32,987 nt of DNA. It comes from Alteromonas mediterranea DE (GTDB lineage: Bacteria; Pseudomonadota; Gammaproteobacteria; Enterobacterales; Alteromonadaceae). Below are positions 12,748 to 20,536 of the stretch, piece by piece. The stretch spans positions 1 to 32,987 of the forward strand of contig NC_011138.3 in NCBI RefSeq assembly GCF_000020585.3, written 5' to 3'. Position 1 is the first letter of the stretch, and every line of letters begins with the position of its first letter. A program made the translations under genes and the position numbers. The notes under the pieces were generated by a model. That model did no database searches. It worked only from the letters and a program-made list of their open reading frames with translations, and was not told where the DNA came from.

Positions 12748-12770
12748 AGGTGATGGCTTTCACCATCACC
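12748..12770 (-). terminator. Strong terminator of the CsrC-like RNA
   Basis: On the - strand GGTGATGG (12770-12763) pairs with CCATCACC (12756-12749) around a 6-nt loop, followed by TTTTTCTT. It is 300 bp beyond the cytochrome c4 stop, too far to be an obvious terminator for that gene, which supports a separate small transcript. Confidence 0.85.
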
Positions 12771-12921
12771 TTACATTGATTGAGTGTCAGATGACACCTC
12801 TCCCGTTATACACTTCTATGTGTAGCTGGCTTCCCTAGCTATGCTCCCCTTATTTTTATTGTTCGCAGAGCTGTATTGTTGTTTTTGGCCCTCGTGGCTC
12901 TTTATCCCGTCTTCCATGCTG
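12748..12921 (-). ncRNA. Candidate CsrB/CsrC-type regulatory RNA (CsrA-sequestering)
   Basis: The 351-bp gap upstream of the methyltransferase contains no plausible gene but a transcript-like unit on the - strand. Five GGA motifs occur within 115 bp (GGA at 12915-12913, 12907-12905, 12847-12845, 12834-12832 and 12803-12801). Most sit in A/G-rich contexts such as AGGGGA and AGGGAA. One lies in the loop of a TAGCT/AGCTA hairpin (12839-12821). The unit ends in a strong terminator (12748-12770). Repeated GGA in loops is the hallmark of RNAs that titrate CsrA/RsmA. E. coli csrC lies upstream of yihI, on the yihI strand, next to the oppositely oriented yihA (engB); the same relative arrangement holds here. 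The 5' end is a guess from an A/T-rich -10-like stretch near 12930. Confidence 0.55.
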
Positions 12922-12946
12922 CATTTTTATTATTATTCTTGTTATT

Positions 12947-12980
12947 TAGTTTGTAGCTTTTCAAAGGCACCTACAAACTA
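12947..12980. promoter_or_regulatory. 10-bp inverted repeat upstream of the CsrC-like RNA
   Basis: TAGTTTGTAG (12947-12956) and CTACAAACTA (12971-12980) are perfect inverse complements with a 14-nt spacer and no T run after either arm. Its centre is about 42 bp upstream of the guessed RNA start, a common activator position. It could instead be the cytochrome c4 mRNA end hairpin. The TGTAG/CTACA cores resemble, but do not match, the GacA/UvrY box. Confidence 0.4.
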
Positions 12981-13063
12981 CGCCGTTAGATTACACGAAT
13001 AATTTTAAAATACAACTTTTTTGGTAACAAATATTTAACAACAATGTGTAAACAGGCTGCGTC

Positions 13064-13687
13064 TTAGTGTAAGCCCGCAATATAATTAGATAAAATTTCG
13101 ATATCTTCGTCAGTTAATTTCATCGCAATATCACGCATCATGCCATTCATGTCGTTATGACGTTGGCCTGAACGGAATGCTTTTAACTGTGAAGCCGTGT
13201 AGGTAGCGTGTTGCCCACTAATATCAGGGAAACCTGCTAAGCCCATGCCGTTACCTTTCGGACCGTGGCATGCAATACACGCTGTTACGCCTCTAGACTC
13301 ATCGCCGCCTTGATAAAGTGCGCGACCCGCTTCAACGTATTGTTCTGGTGTCTCACCCGCTTTAGGCTCTTGGCTAGAAAAGTAAGCAGCTAAATCTTTC
13401 ATGTCTTGCTCTGAAAGTGGGGCAGCCATACCATTCATCACAGCATTGTTGCGTCCTTCTTCACCACCTGTTTGTGAAGCAAGTTTAAATTCGGTTAATT
13501 GCTTAACAATGTACTTCTCATGTTGGCCAGCAAGCTTAGGGTTCATGTCAATCATGCTATTGCCATCAGGGCCATGACAGGCTGCACAGACTGCAGATTT
13601 CGCTTTACCTGCCTCGGCGTCGCCTTCTGCTATCGCAGTTGCGCTTAAACCTAAAGACATACATACCAACAAACACAGTTTTTTCAT
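13064..13687 (-). CDS. Diheme cytochrome c4
   Basis: A periplasmic electron carrier delivering electrons to terminal oxidases such as cbb3. I start at ATG 13687 (207 aa); eight residues of the longer frame precede a typical signal peptide (MKKLCLLVCMSLGLSATAIA, cleavage before EGD). There are two heme-c sites, CAACH and CIACH, each in its own class I cytochrome domain. Met axial ligands are likely in NGMAAPLS and in MNGMMRDIA. The duplicated arrangement with GRALYQGG between domains is that of cytochrome c4. It is divergent from engB across about 170 bp. Confidence 0.93.
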   Translation of the reverse strand: MKKLCLLVCMSLGLSATAIAEGDAEAGKAKSAVCAACHGPDGNSMIDMNPKLAGQHEKYIVKQLTEFKLASQTGGEEGRNNAVMNGMAAPLSEQDMKDLAAYFSSQEPKAGETPEQYVEAGRALYQGGDESRGVTACIACHGPKGNGMGLAGFPDISGQHATYTASQLKAFRSGQRHNDMNGMMRDIAMKLTDEDIEILSNYIAGLH

Positions 13688-13861
13688 AATAAATCTCTTA
13701 AATGGATCCAACGGCTAGCGTGATATACGTGATATCATGCGTATTTTACACATTTAACGCGTCAGAAAAACCTATTCCATGATAAAACTATGGTTTTTAG
13801 TTGGTTTATTCATTAAAAAACTGTAAACCGAAGGTTGAGACGCATGTGGAGGTAAGTCTAG

Positions 13862-14500
13862 ATGTCGTATTACACCAAAGCAAAGTTCTTTACGAGTGCA
13901 CCTGATATTCGTCACTTGAAGAACGATACCGGAATTGAAGTAGCGTTTGCCGGCCGCTCAAATGCGGGAAAATCAAGCGCACTAAATACGTTAACGCGCC
14001 AACGAAATTTGGCAAGAACCAGTAAAACCCCTGGCCGTACACAGTTAATCAACGTGTTTGAATTAGAAGAAGAACTGCGTTTAGTTGACTTACCTGGCTA
14101 TGGGTTTGCAAAAGTCCCTGTCGCGATGAAAAAGAAGTGGCAGGCGTCGTTGGGCGAATACCTACAAAAGCGTAAGTCGCTTAAAGGGTTAGTCGTATTA
14201 ATGGACATCCGCCATCCTTTTAAAGACCTAGACCAAGACTTGATTCACTGGGCTGTAGAGTCGAATATTCCAGTGTTAGCGCTATTAACTAAAGCCGACA
14301 AATTAAAAAGTGGTAAGCGTAAGGCGCAGCTGCTTATGGCACAAGAAGCAGCACTTGCGTTTATGGGGGATGTCACGGTTCAGACTTTCTCTTCATTAAA
14401 TAAACACGGTTTACCAGAACTTGAACGTATTCTAGATGGATGGTTCGGGCTAGACAAAAAAAGTGATGAAGAGGGGGCTGTTGTCGAGGGACAAGATTAG
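13862..14500 (+). CDS. engB: Ribosome-biogenesis GTPase EngB (YihA/YsxC)
   Basis: An essential GTPase for late 50S subunit assembly. The product is 212 aa (E. coli 210). G1 is [13 protein letters not shown]2 lies in [15 protein letters not shown]3 is [12 protein letters not shown]4 is TKADK, and G5-like FSSLNKHG follows; all are intact. A GGAGGT ribosome site lies about 8 bp before the ATG. Downstream is the RNA-containing gap to convergent polA, as in enterobacteria and vibrios where spf lies between polA and engB. Confidence 0.96.
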   Translation: MSYYTKAKFFTSAPDIRHLKNDTGIEVAFAGRSNAGKSSALNTLTRQRNLARTSKTPGRTQLINVFELEEELRLVDLPGYGFAKVPVAMKKKWQASLGEYLQKRKSLKGLVVLMDIRHPFKDLDQDLIHWAVESNIPVLALLTKADKLKSGKRKAQLLMAQEAALAFMGDVTVQTFSSLNKHGLPELERILDGWFGLDKKSDEEGAVVEGQD

Positions 14501-14534
14501 CGCTTGAGATGATGTCACAAATTGCTGTGTTAGA

Positions 14535-14564
14535 AAAAAGAACGCCTCGCATAGTGCGAGGCGT
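14535..14564 (-). terminator. Orphan minus-strand terminator after engB
   Basis: ACGCCTCGC (14542-14550) and GCGAGGCGT (14556-14564) form a perfect 9-bp stem. The T-rich run (TTCTTTTTT) follows only on the - strand; the + side (AAACTGAG) has none. It is therefore not a good terminator for engB. It lies about 130 bp beyond the Spot 42 terminator, with no gene recognised between them. Confidence 0.75.
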
Positions 14565-14664
14565 AAACTGAGAGAAAACACATAAAAACCGAAGATATAG
14601 AGTAGCTAAAAGTGAAGAAGTTCAGAAAAATCTAAATTATTTCTTTGTTTTTATTTAAACTGTT

Positions 14665-14681
14665 GATAATTAATGATTATC
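14665..14681. promoter_or_regulatory. Fur-box-like palindrome
   Basis: GATAAT (14665-14670) and ATTATC (14676-14681) flank TAATG. The hexamers are those of the Fur consensus, but the spacing differs from the classical 19-bp box. It lies upstream of the orphan terminator on the - strand. Such AT-rich palindromes also arise by chance, so this is weak. Confidence 0.3.
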
Positions 14682-14697
14682 TATTTTCTTCAGACAT

Positions 14698-14769
14698 AAA
14701 AAAACCCCGACAAAACTGTCGGGGTTAAAGCAAAGGTTTGAAAACAGCTTTCTCACCTCTGTACCCTAC
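14698..14769 (-). ncRNA. spf: Spot 42 small RNA (short form)
   Basis: Spot 42 is an Hfq-dependent antisense RNA that in enterobacteria represses catabolic genes under cAMP-CRP control. The - strand 5' end reads GTAGGGTACAGAGGTGAGA, nearly identical to E. coli Spot 42, followed by a TTTTCAAACCTTT segment like its middle. It ends with the hairpin CCCCGACA/TGTCGGGG plus seven T (14704-14698). Its location just downstream of polA and facing engB is the conserved one. The RNA is about 72 nt against 109 in E. coli; the second internal stem-loop is absent and so is the ATG of the small SpfP frame. Confidence 0.9.
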
Positions 14770-14776
14770 ATGCGTA

Positions 14777-14804
14777 ATATTACAACAAAGCACAGAAAAG
14801 GCAA
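14777..14804 (-). promoter_or_regulatory. Promoter of Spot 42
   Basis: On the - strand a -35 TTGCCT (14804-14799) and a -10 TAATAT (14782-14777) are separated by 16 bp, with the conserved RNA start G at 14769 seven bases further on. I see no clear CRP site. Confidence 0.75.
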
Positions 14805-14883
14805 GAGCGTTATGTAATTAAATTACCAAAATTAATGAAATTACGCTGCCTTTTAACGATAAAACTGTAATCTAATTACTAAA

Positions 14884-17676
14884 CTAGTGCGCTTCGTCCC
14901 AGTTTTCACCAACACCCGCTTCAACAACAAGCGGTACATTAAGCGTTGCAGCGCTTTCCATAAGCGTGTTGATGGTCTTCACATAGCTATCGACTTTATC
15001 TTCTTTTATTTCGAACACTAACTCATCGTGCACTTGCATCATCATAGTGACATCGTCTGCGGCATTCTTTGAAATCCAGTCATCCACTTTGATCATAGCC
15101 ATTTTAATGATGTCTGCGGCTGTACCCTGCATAGGCGCATTGATAGCGGCGCGTTCTGCGCCTTTTCTACGGGCACCATTGCTTGCTTTAATATCTGGCA
15201 GGTAAAGACGTCGGCCAAATACCGTTTCAACATAGCCTTTTTCTTTTGCACTCTCGCGGGTTGAGTCCATATATTCAAGTACACCAGGGTAACGTTCGAA
15301 GTAAAGATCCATGTATTTCTGGGCTTCATTACGGGGAATATTTAATTGCTTAGCCAACCCAAATGCACTCATGCCGTAAATAAGGCCAAAGTTAATGGCC
15401 TTAGCGCTACGTCGCTGTTCGGTTGTTACTTCGTCAAGCGGCACCCCAAATACCTCTGATGCGGTGGCTTTATGTATATCTTTGCCATGTGCAAACGCAT
15501 CTAACAGACCTTTATCCCCTGACAGATGAGCCATAATGCGCAGTTCAATTTGCGAGTAATCGGCAGCAACAAACTTGTTTCCTTTACGGGGAACAAAGGC
15601 TTGGCGTACACGACGGCCTTCTTCGTTGCGAATAGGGATGTTTTGTAAATTCGGATCGGTAGAAGAGAGTCTTCCGGTCGCTGTTATGGCCTGATGGTAA
15701 GATGTGTGGACACGGCCTGTTCGATGATTGATCATCTTTGGAAGCTTATCGGTGTAGGTATTTTTCAACTTGGTTAATCCCCGGTATTCCATAATTTTCT
15801 TGGGAAGCGGGTATTCAAGGGCAAGCTCCTGTAGCACGTCTTCAGACGTTGATGGCGCGCCTTTAGGCGTTTTCTTTATTATGGGCAGCGACATCTTTTC
15901 AAATAGAATATGTTGAAGCTGCTTTGTTGAACCAAGGTTAAATGGTTCGCCGGCTTCTTCATGGACTTCTTTTTCCAGCTCAGCGATACGGGCGGCAAGA
16001 TCTTGGCTTTGCTGACTCAATCTTTGACTATCAATTAATACCCCTTCTTGCTCCATTCGCGACAGTACGCAAGCAAGGGGCACTTCTACATCAATTAACA
16101 AGTTCTTAAGCTCTGGAATTTCTTTCAGCTTAGCCCATATTGTATTGTGCAAGCGAAGCGTAATATCCGCATCTTCAGCAGCATACGGCCCAGCTTCCTC
16201 AAGAGCAATTTGGTTAAACGTAAGTTGCTTCGCCCCTTTACCGGCAATGTCTTCAAAGTGAATGGTTTTGTGGCCGAGATAGGCAAGAGCAAGGGAGTCC
16301 ATGTCGTGACGTTGTGCAGTGCTGTTAAGCACATAACTCTCAAGCATGGTGTCAAAGCCAATACCGTTCAACGTAATATCGTAGTTTGCCAATACGTTTT
16401 TATCGTATTTGATATGCTGACCTACTTTAATGATATTGCTCGATTCTAAAATAGGCTTAAGTGCATCTAATACAAACTCGCGAGATAACTGTGTCGGAGC
16501 ATCTGGGTAATCATGCGCTACAGGTACATAGGCAGCCTCACCTTCTTCAATACAAAATGAGACGCCAACAAGCTCTGCATCCATATAATTAAGGCTGGTC
16601 GTTTCAGTATCAAACGCAATGAGCTGTGCTTTTTGCAATTTGCCAAGCCAAGTATTAAATGTTTCTTCATCTAGCACGGTCTCATACTTAGACTTATCAA
16701 TATCGCCAGATGTCGCAGATTCACTCGTTTGCGTAGAGTCGCTGCTTTCAGCGCTTGTGGATTCTGTAGCACTAGATGTATCGCCGCCTGCTAACAAAGC
16801 ACTCACTTCAGCGTGCCAACGCTTAAACTCGTATTCGGCAAATAGATCGCGAAGTTGTTCATTGTCGGCTTGGCAAGGCATTAGCGTTTCGACATCGTAG
16901 TCCAATTCCAGATCGATACTAATCGTGGCGAGGGTGTAAGAAAGGCGGGCCTGTTCTTCATACTCTTCCATTTTAGCAGCCATCGACTTACTGCCTCTAA
17001 ATGAAAGGTCGGCGATCTTGTCTAAATTCTTATATATCTCGTCAATACCGCCGATACCGTTTAATAGTGCTTGAGCGCTTTTATCACCAACCCCTGGCAC
17101 GCCTGGGATGTTATCAACCTTGTCGCCTTTAAGCGCGAGAAAGTCGATCACAAGTTCAGGAGGGATACCGAATTTAGTATTTACACCTTCCACATCCATA
17201 AGCTGGTTAGTCATGGTATTGATTAGTGTGACATGCTTGTTCACCAGTTGAGCCATATCTTTGTCGCCCGTACTGATAAGTGTATCGATCCCTTTTTCTG
17301 TGGCGTGCTTTGCTAATGTACCAATAACATCATCAGCTTCCACACCCGACTCAACAATAACCGGTAGACCCATCGCTTTGATAATCGTGTGTAAGGGCTC
17401 GATCTGACTTCTTAGCTCTTCCGGCATTGGCGGGCGGTTAGCTTTATATTCTTTATAAATATCGTCGCGAAAGGTTTTGCCTTTAGCGTCAAAAATAACC
17501 GCCATGTGAGTTGGGTTATATTGTTTGATCAGGCTCTTGAGCATATTTACAACGCCGTAAATAGCGCCGGTGTCTTGACCTTTTGAGTTGGTTAAAGGTG
17601 GTAGACCGTGAAAAGCACGAAAGAGATAAGACGATCCATCAACAAGAATAAATGGCGGCTTTTTAGAATCAGGCAT
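14884..17676 (-). CDS. polA: DNA polymerase I
   Basis: Fills gaps and removes RNA primers in repair and lagging-strand synthesis. I start at ATG 17676 (930 aa; E. coli 928) because [24 protein letters not shown] matches the family; 23 hydrophobic residues added by the longer frame have no counterpart. The 5'-3' nuclease domain has [21 protein letters not shown] and [15 protein letters not shown] Ser/Thr-rich linker (near 16700-16790) leads to the 3'-5' exonuclease with DTETTSL. Polymerase motifs are [30 protein letters not shown] and [10 protein letters not shown]. It is transcribed away from the origin-like gap and ends at Spot 42. Confidence 0.97.
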   Translation of the reverse strand: MPDSKKPPFILVDGSSYLFRAFHGLPPLTNSKGQDTGAIYGVVNMLKSLIKQYNPTHMAVIFDAKGKTFRDDIYKEYKANRPPMPEELRSQIEPLHTIIKAMGLPVIVESGVEADDVIGTLAKHATEKGIDTLISTGDKDMAQLVNKHVTLINTMTNQLMDVEGVNTKFGIPPELVIDFLALKGDKVDNIPGVPGVGDKSAQALLNGIGGIDEIYKNLDKIADLSFRGSKSMAAKMEEYEEQARLSYTLATISIDLELDYDVETLMPCQADNEQLRDLFAEYEFKRWHAEVSALLAGGDTSSATESTSAESSDSTQTSESATSGDIDKSKYETVLDEETFNTWLGKLQKAQLIAFDTETTSLNYMDAELVGVSFCIEEGEAAYVPVAHDYPDAPTQLSREFVLDALKPILESSNIIKVGQHIKYDKNVLANYDITLNGIGFDTMLESYVLNSTAQRHDMDSLALAYLGHKTIHFEDIAGKGAKQLTFNQIALEEAGPYAAEDADITLRLHNTIWAKLKEIPELKNLLIDVEVPLACVLSRMEQEGVLIDSQRLSQQSQDLAARIAELEKEVHEEAGEPFNLGSTKQLQHILFEKMSLPIIKKTPKGAPSTSEDVLQELALEYPLPKKIMEYRGLTKLKNTYTDKLPKMINHRTGRVHTSYHQAITATGRLSSTDPNLQNIPIRNEEGRRVRQAFVPRKGNKFVAADYSQIELRIMAHLSGDKGLLDAFAHGKDIHKATASEVFGVPLDEVTTEQRRSAKAINFGLIYGMSAFGLAKQLNIPRNEAQKYMDLYFERYPGVLEYMDSTRESAKEKGYVETVFGRRLYLPDIKASNGARRKGAERAAINAPMQGTAADIIKMAMIKVDDWISKNAADDVTMMMQVHDELVFEIKEDKVDSYVKTINTLMESAATLNVPLVVEAGVGENWDEAH

Positions 17677-17783
17677 AGATAGCGATTTTCCGAGATACAA
17701 TATGAGCGCAAGGATGCCACAGACTAGCGCTGATCGCCATATCATGAAGGCACATTAAGGACAATATGCGATCACAACCTGCC

Positions 17784-17792
17784 TGTGGATAA
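17784..17792 (-). promoter_or_regulatory. DnaA box 1
   Basis: TGTGGATAA is the exact reverse complement of the consensus TTATCCACA. It is followed by ACTTTGTG, then GATC. Confidence 0.85.
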
Positions 17793-17929
17793 CTTTGTGA
17801 TCTAAAGTTTGGCGCACGACGATCGTGGCGATCTTTGTCAAGTTAAAGATCACCTTTCAAATCAAGAAAAATAAGGGAATGAGCCTAAGGTGTGAAAACA
17901 GCGTACCTGCTACTAAACATTCCATTTTG

Positions 17930-17938
17930 TGTGGATAA
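17930..17938 (-). promoter_or_regulatory. DnaA box 2
   Basis: A second perfect TGTGGATAA, 146 bp from the first. The 16 bp beginning at each box differ at one position (TGTGGATAACTTTGTG against TGTGGATAACTTGGTG). Confidence 0.82.
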
Positions 17939-18097
17939 CTTGGTGTACGTTTATTTTTGGTTTAACCAAGTTGGTCAAGTAATGTAGCATAACCATTAAC
18001 AATGTATACACGATTTATTAAGAACTTTTTTTGAACAGTTGTGTGATTAATAGCCAAATTTTGAATAAGTAGATGGCATCGCGTCTAGGAGGACAAT

Positions 18098-18751
18098 ATG
18101 AAAAAAGTAGCCGTTATTTTAAGTGGTAGTGGGGTGTTCGACGGAGCTGAATTGCATGAATCCGTATTAACGCTTCTAGCCATCGAACAAGAAGGGGCAA
18201 CCTATACGTGTTTTGCACCAGATGTAGAGCAATTACACGTGGTAAATCATTTAACCGGTGAAGTATCAGAAGGCGAGACTCGAAACGTACTTGTAGAGTC
18301 TGCGCGCGTGGCGCGGGGTGACATCAAGCCCGTCACTGAATGCGATGTAAACGCATTCGACACGCTAATTGTGCCAGGTGGCTTTGGTGCCGCTAAGAAC
18401 TTTTGTACATTCGCGGTAGACGGCGAAAACTGCTCGTTTAATGAAGACGTGTTAAATGTGTGCAAGTCCTTTGCTCAGGCGAAAAAGCCAGCCGCCTATG
18501 CCTGTATTGCTCCAGTATTGGCTGCCAAGGTATACGGTAACCACGTAAAGCTGACTATTGGTAACGATGAGGGCACGGCTAATGGTGTCAATGCGTTAGG
18601 TGCATCACACGTAGATTGTAAAGTCGATGAAGTGGTCGTTGATAATGATGCCAAACTTGTCACCACCCCTGCTTATATGTTGGCTGAAAGTGTTTCTCAA
18701 GCCCATAGCAGCATCACTAAAATGGTTAAAACCGTATTAGCAATGAAATAG
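18098..18751 (+). CDS. elbB: ElbB, DJ-1/PfpI-family glyoxalase-like protein
   Basis: ElbB was linked to isoprenoid biosynthesis, and E. coli ElbB has been reported to have glyoxalase activity; its physiological role is unclear. The product is 217 aa, as in E. coli. It shows KVAVILSGSGVFDGAELHESVLTLLA, NHLTGEVSEGETRNVLVESARVARG, PGGFGAAKN, and the nucleophile-elbow cysteine in YACIAPVLAAK. VTTPAYMLAES is near the C-terminus. The LSGSG segment has Ser where E. coli has Cys (LSGCG), which is not the nucleophile. The start is secured by AGGAGG 6 bp before the ATG. Confidence 0.94.
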   Translation: MKKVAVILSGSGVFDGAELHESVLTLLAIEQEGATYTCFAPDVEQLHVVNHLTGEVSEGETRNVLVESARVARGDIKPVTECDVNAFDTLIVPGGFGAAKNFCTFAVDGENCSFNEDVLNVCKSFAQAKKPAAYACIAPVLAAKVYGNHVKLTIGNDEGTANGVNALGASHVDCKVDEVVVDNDAKLVTTPAYMLAESVSQAHSSITKMVKTVLAMK

Positions 18752-18780
18752 CGACAAGTACGGTTTATTTTTGTTTCGCG

Positions 18781-18808
18781 ATGTGGGGATACAAAGGTTT
18801 CCCCACAT
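18781..18808 (+). terminator. Hairpin after elbB, possible terminator
   Basis: ATGTGGGGA (18781-18789) and TCCCCACAT (18800-18808) form a perfect 9-bp stem with a 10-nt loop, 29 bp after the elbB stop. Only a weak T-containing tail (TCATTATAG) follows, so it may only stabilise the mRNA end. Confidence 0.5.
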
Positions 18809-18939
18809 TCATTATAGTCCTATAATCAAAATCCTATACGCAATATTGATGCATTCGCGTTTTACGAATAGCATTTTAGCGTGTCCATAAATGCACTTTT
18901 TAACACTGCGCCACTATAAAAACAAAGGCATAACGAACA

Positions 18940-20391
18940 ATGCACTACCGTGCCATCATACGAATACTTGGGTTATTAATCGCGCTTTTTAGCGTAACCA
19001 TGATCCCACCGGCTATTGTGTCGTTGATTTATCAAGATGGCAGTGGCTTACCTTTTACCCTGGCCTTTATATTGTGCGTTATAGGAGGCATGGCGTTATG
19101 GTATCCCAACCGCTTGGAGAAAAGTGACTTAAGAGCACGAGAAGGGTTTCTTATCGTGGCGCTGTTTTGGTCAGTACTGGCAAGTGTAGGTGCAATTCCG
19201 CTTATCTTGCTCGAGCAGCCGAGCATGACAGTGACCGACGCATTTTTTGAGTCGTTTTCAGGCCTTACCACCACTGGGGCAACAGTTATCGAAGGGATAG
19301 ACTTTCTGCCCCATTCTGTACAGTTTTATCGCCAGCAGCTTCAGTGGCTAGGCGGGATGGGTATCATCGTACTCGCTGTCGCTATTTTGCCAATTCTAGG
19401 TGTGGGTGGCATGCAGCTTTACCGCGCTGAAACGCCTGGCCCTGTAAAAGATAACAAAATGACGCCGCGTATTGCCGACACCGCAAAGCACCTTTGGTAT
19501 ATCTATTTATCAATTACTATTGCGTGTGCAGGTGCTTATTGGCTCGCGGGTATGAATGTGTTCGATTCTATTTGTCATGCGTTCTCTACCGTCGCCATTG
19601 GGGGCTTTTCTAACCACGACGCGAGCTTGGGGTATTTCAATAGCCCCATGGTCAACGTAGTGTGTACGGTATTTCTACTTATCGCCGCCCTTAATTTCTC
19701 GTTGCACTATGCCGCGGTGAGTTCTCGTTCCGTTAAAGGGTATTTCAAAGACCCTGAGTTTAAAGCGTTCTTTATTATTCAGGCTTCACTTATTGGCATT
19801 TGTTTCTTAGTGCTGACATTGTCAGGTTATTACACTTCCGCCGAGCAGGCTTTAGATCAAGCCATGATCCAAGCGGTATCGATAAGCACTACAGCAGGTT
19901 TCGCTACCACTGACTTTTCAATATGGCCAACGTTTTTGCCGATAATGCTAATATTCTCAAGCTTTATCGGGGGCTGCGCAAGCTCGACAGGCGGCGGGTT
20001 GAAGGTTGTAAGGGTTTGCCTCTTGTTCTTACAAGGTAAACGTGAAGTCGATAGGCTCATTCATCCTAAAGCTGTGTACAGCGTTAAGTTTGGCGACCGT
20101 GCCATGCCCGATAGAGTAGTAGAGGCTGTTTGGGGGTTCTTCTCAGCCTATGCTGTGGTATTTGTTGTGCTTATGATTGGCCTTATCGCTACTGGTCTTG
20201 ATAACTTAAGTGCGTTTACCGCAACGGCGGCAATGTTGAACAACCTAGGCCCAGGCTTAGGCAGTGTGGCGGCAAACTATGCCGATGTAACCGACGCCGG
20301 AAAGTGGATTTTGGTTACCGGTATGGTGTTTGGTCGTTTAGAAGTATTCTCGCTTCTTGTACTGTTCTCGCCTACCTTTTGGCGCAGCTAA
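18940..20391 (+). CDS. trkH: Trk potassium uptake membrane subunit TrkH
   Basis: The potassium-translocating membrane subunit of the Trk system, which works with the TrkA ring. The product is 483 aa, the same length as E. coli TrkH. It has about ten hydrophobic segments and four pore-loop repeats: SGLTTTGATV, STVAIGGFSNHD, STTAGFATTD and NNLGPGLGSV. Their glycines form the selectivity filter. SSTGGGLKVVRV follows the third loop and GRLEVFSLLVLFSPTFW ends the protein. Its partner trkA lies convergently just downstream, an arrangement that keeps both parts of one transporter together though on opposite strands. Confidence 0.96.
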   Translation: MHYRAIIRILGLLIALFSVTMIPPAIVSLIYQDGSGLPFTLAFILCVIGGMALWYPNRLEKSDLRAREGFLIVALFWSVLASVGAIPLILLEQPSMTVTDAFFESFSGLTTTGATVIEGIDFLPHSVQFYRQQLQWLGGMGIIVLAVAILPILGVGGMQLYRAETPGPVKDNKMTPRIADTAKHLWYIYLSITIACAGAYWLAGMNVFDSICHAFSTVAIGGFSNHDASLGYFNSPMVNVVCTVFLLIAALNFSLHYAAVSSRSVKGYFKDPEFKAFFIIQASLIGICFLVLTLSGYYTSAEQALDQAMIQAVSISTTAGFATTDFSIWPTFLPIMLIFSSFIGGCASSTGGGLKVVRVCLLFLQGKREVDRLIHPKAVYSVKFGDRAMPDRVVEAVWGFFSAYAVVFVVLMIGLIATGLDNLSAFTATAAMLNNLGPGLGSVAANYADVTDAGKWILVTGMVFGRLEVFSLLVLFSPTFWRS

Positions 20392-20434
20392 TACATTCGC
20401 GGTACACGCTAAAATTATCGGTTTATTAAACTAG

Positions 20435-20464
20435 AAAGGGCGATAACTTCAACTATCGCCCTTT
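20435..20464. terminator. Bidirectional terminator between trkH and trkA
   Basis: AAAGGGCGATA (20435-20445) and TATCGCCCTTT (20454-20464) are perfect arms with an 8-nt loop. T-rich sequence follows on the + strand and a shorter one on the - strand. It lies between convergent genes. Confidence 0.82.
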
Positions 20465-20536
20465 GTGTTTAATTTTCTGTGCTCAAACTGCGACTTAGGT
20501 TGCGCAGCGTAAGCCCTACGGTGAGGCTATAGCGTG

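Larger units (their letters stand above)
17732..17969. other. Origin-like DnaA-box/GATC region between polA and elbB
   Basis: The 421-bp gap between divergent polA and elbB contains two perfect DnaA boxes in the same orientation. Six GATC sites occur in 120 bp (17732, 17770, 17799, 17821, 17830, 17848); five fall within 82 bp. GATC-CCTGTGGATAAC-GATC spacing around the first box resembles the R1 part of E. coli oriC. A palindrome TTGGTTTAACCAA (17957-17969) and AT-rich stretches follow towards 18060. The genes diverge from it. The content fits a replication origin, but a DnaA/Dam-controlled polA or elbB promoter would also explain it. The known oriC position in this genus is not something I can confirm from the window. 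Confidence 0.6.

Noticed and set aside
12804..12812. TTATACACT as a DnaA box
   Set aside because: One mismatch from a weak consensus, isolated from other boxes, and inside the proposed CsrC-like RNA hairpin.
14729..14757. Small open frame inside Spot 42 like E. coli SpfP
   Set aside because: No ATG is present in the RNA, and the GTG frame runs through the terminator without a stop.
17677..17745. N-terminal membrane anchor on DNA polymerase I
   Set aside because: The 23 hydrophobic residues come only from extending the frame upstream of MPDSKKPP; family members start there, and the extension falls in the origin-like gap.
18234..18249. CACGTGG core inside elbB as a third parS site
   Set aside because: The flanks (ATTA before, TAAAT after) mismatch the consensus at several positions, and CACGTG cores occur elsewhere in coding sequence by chance.
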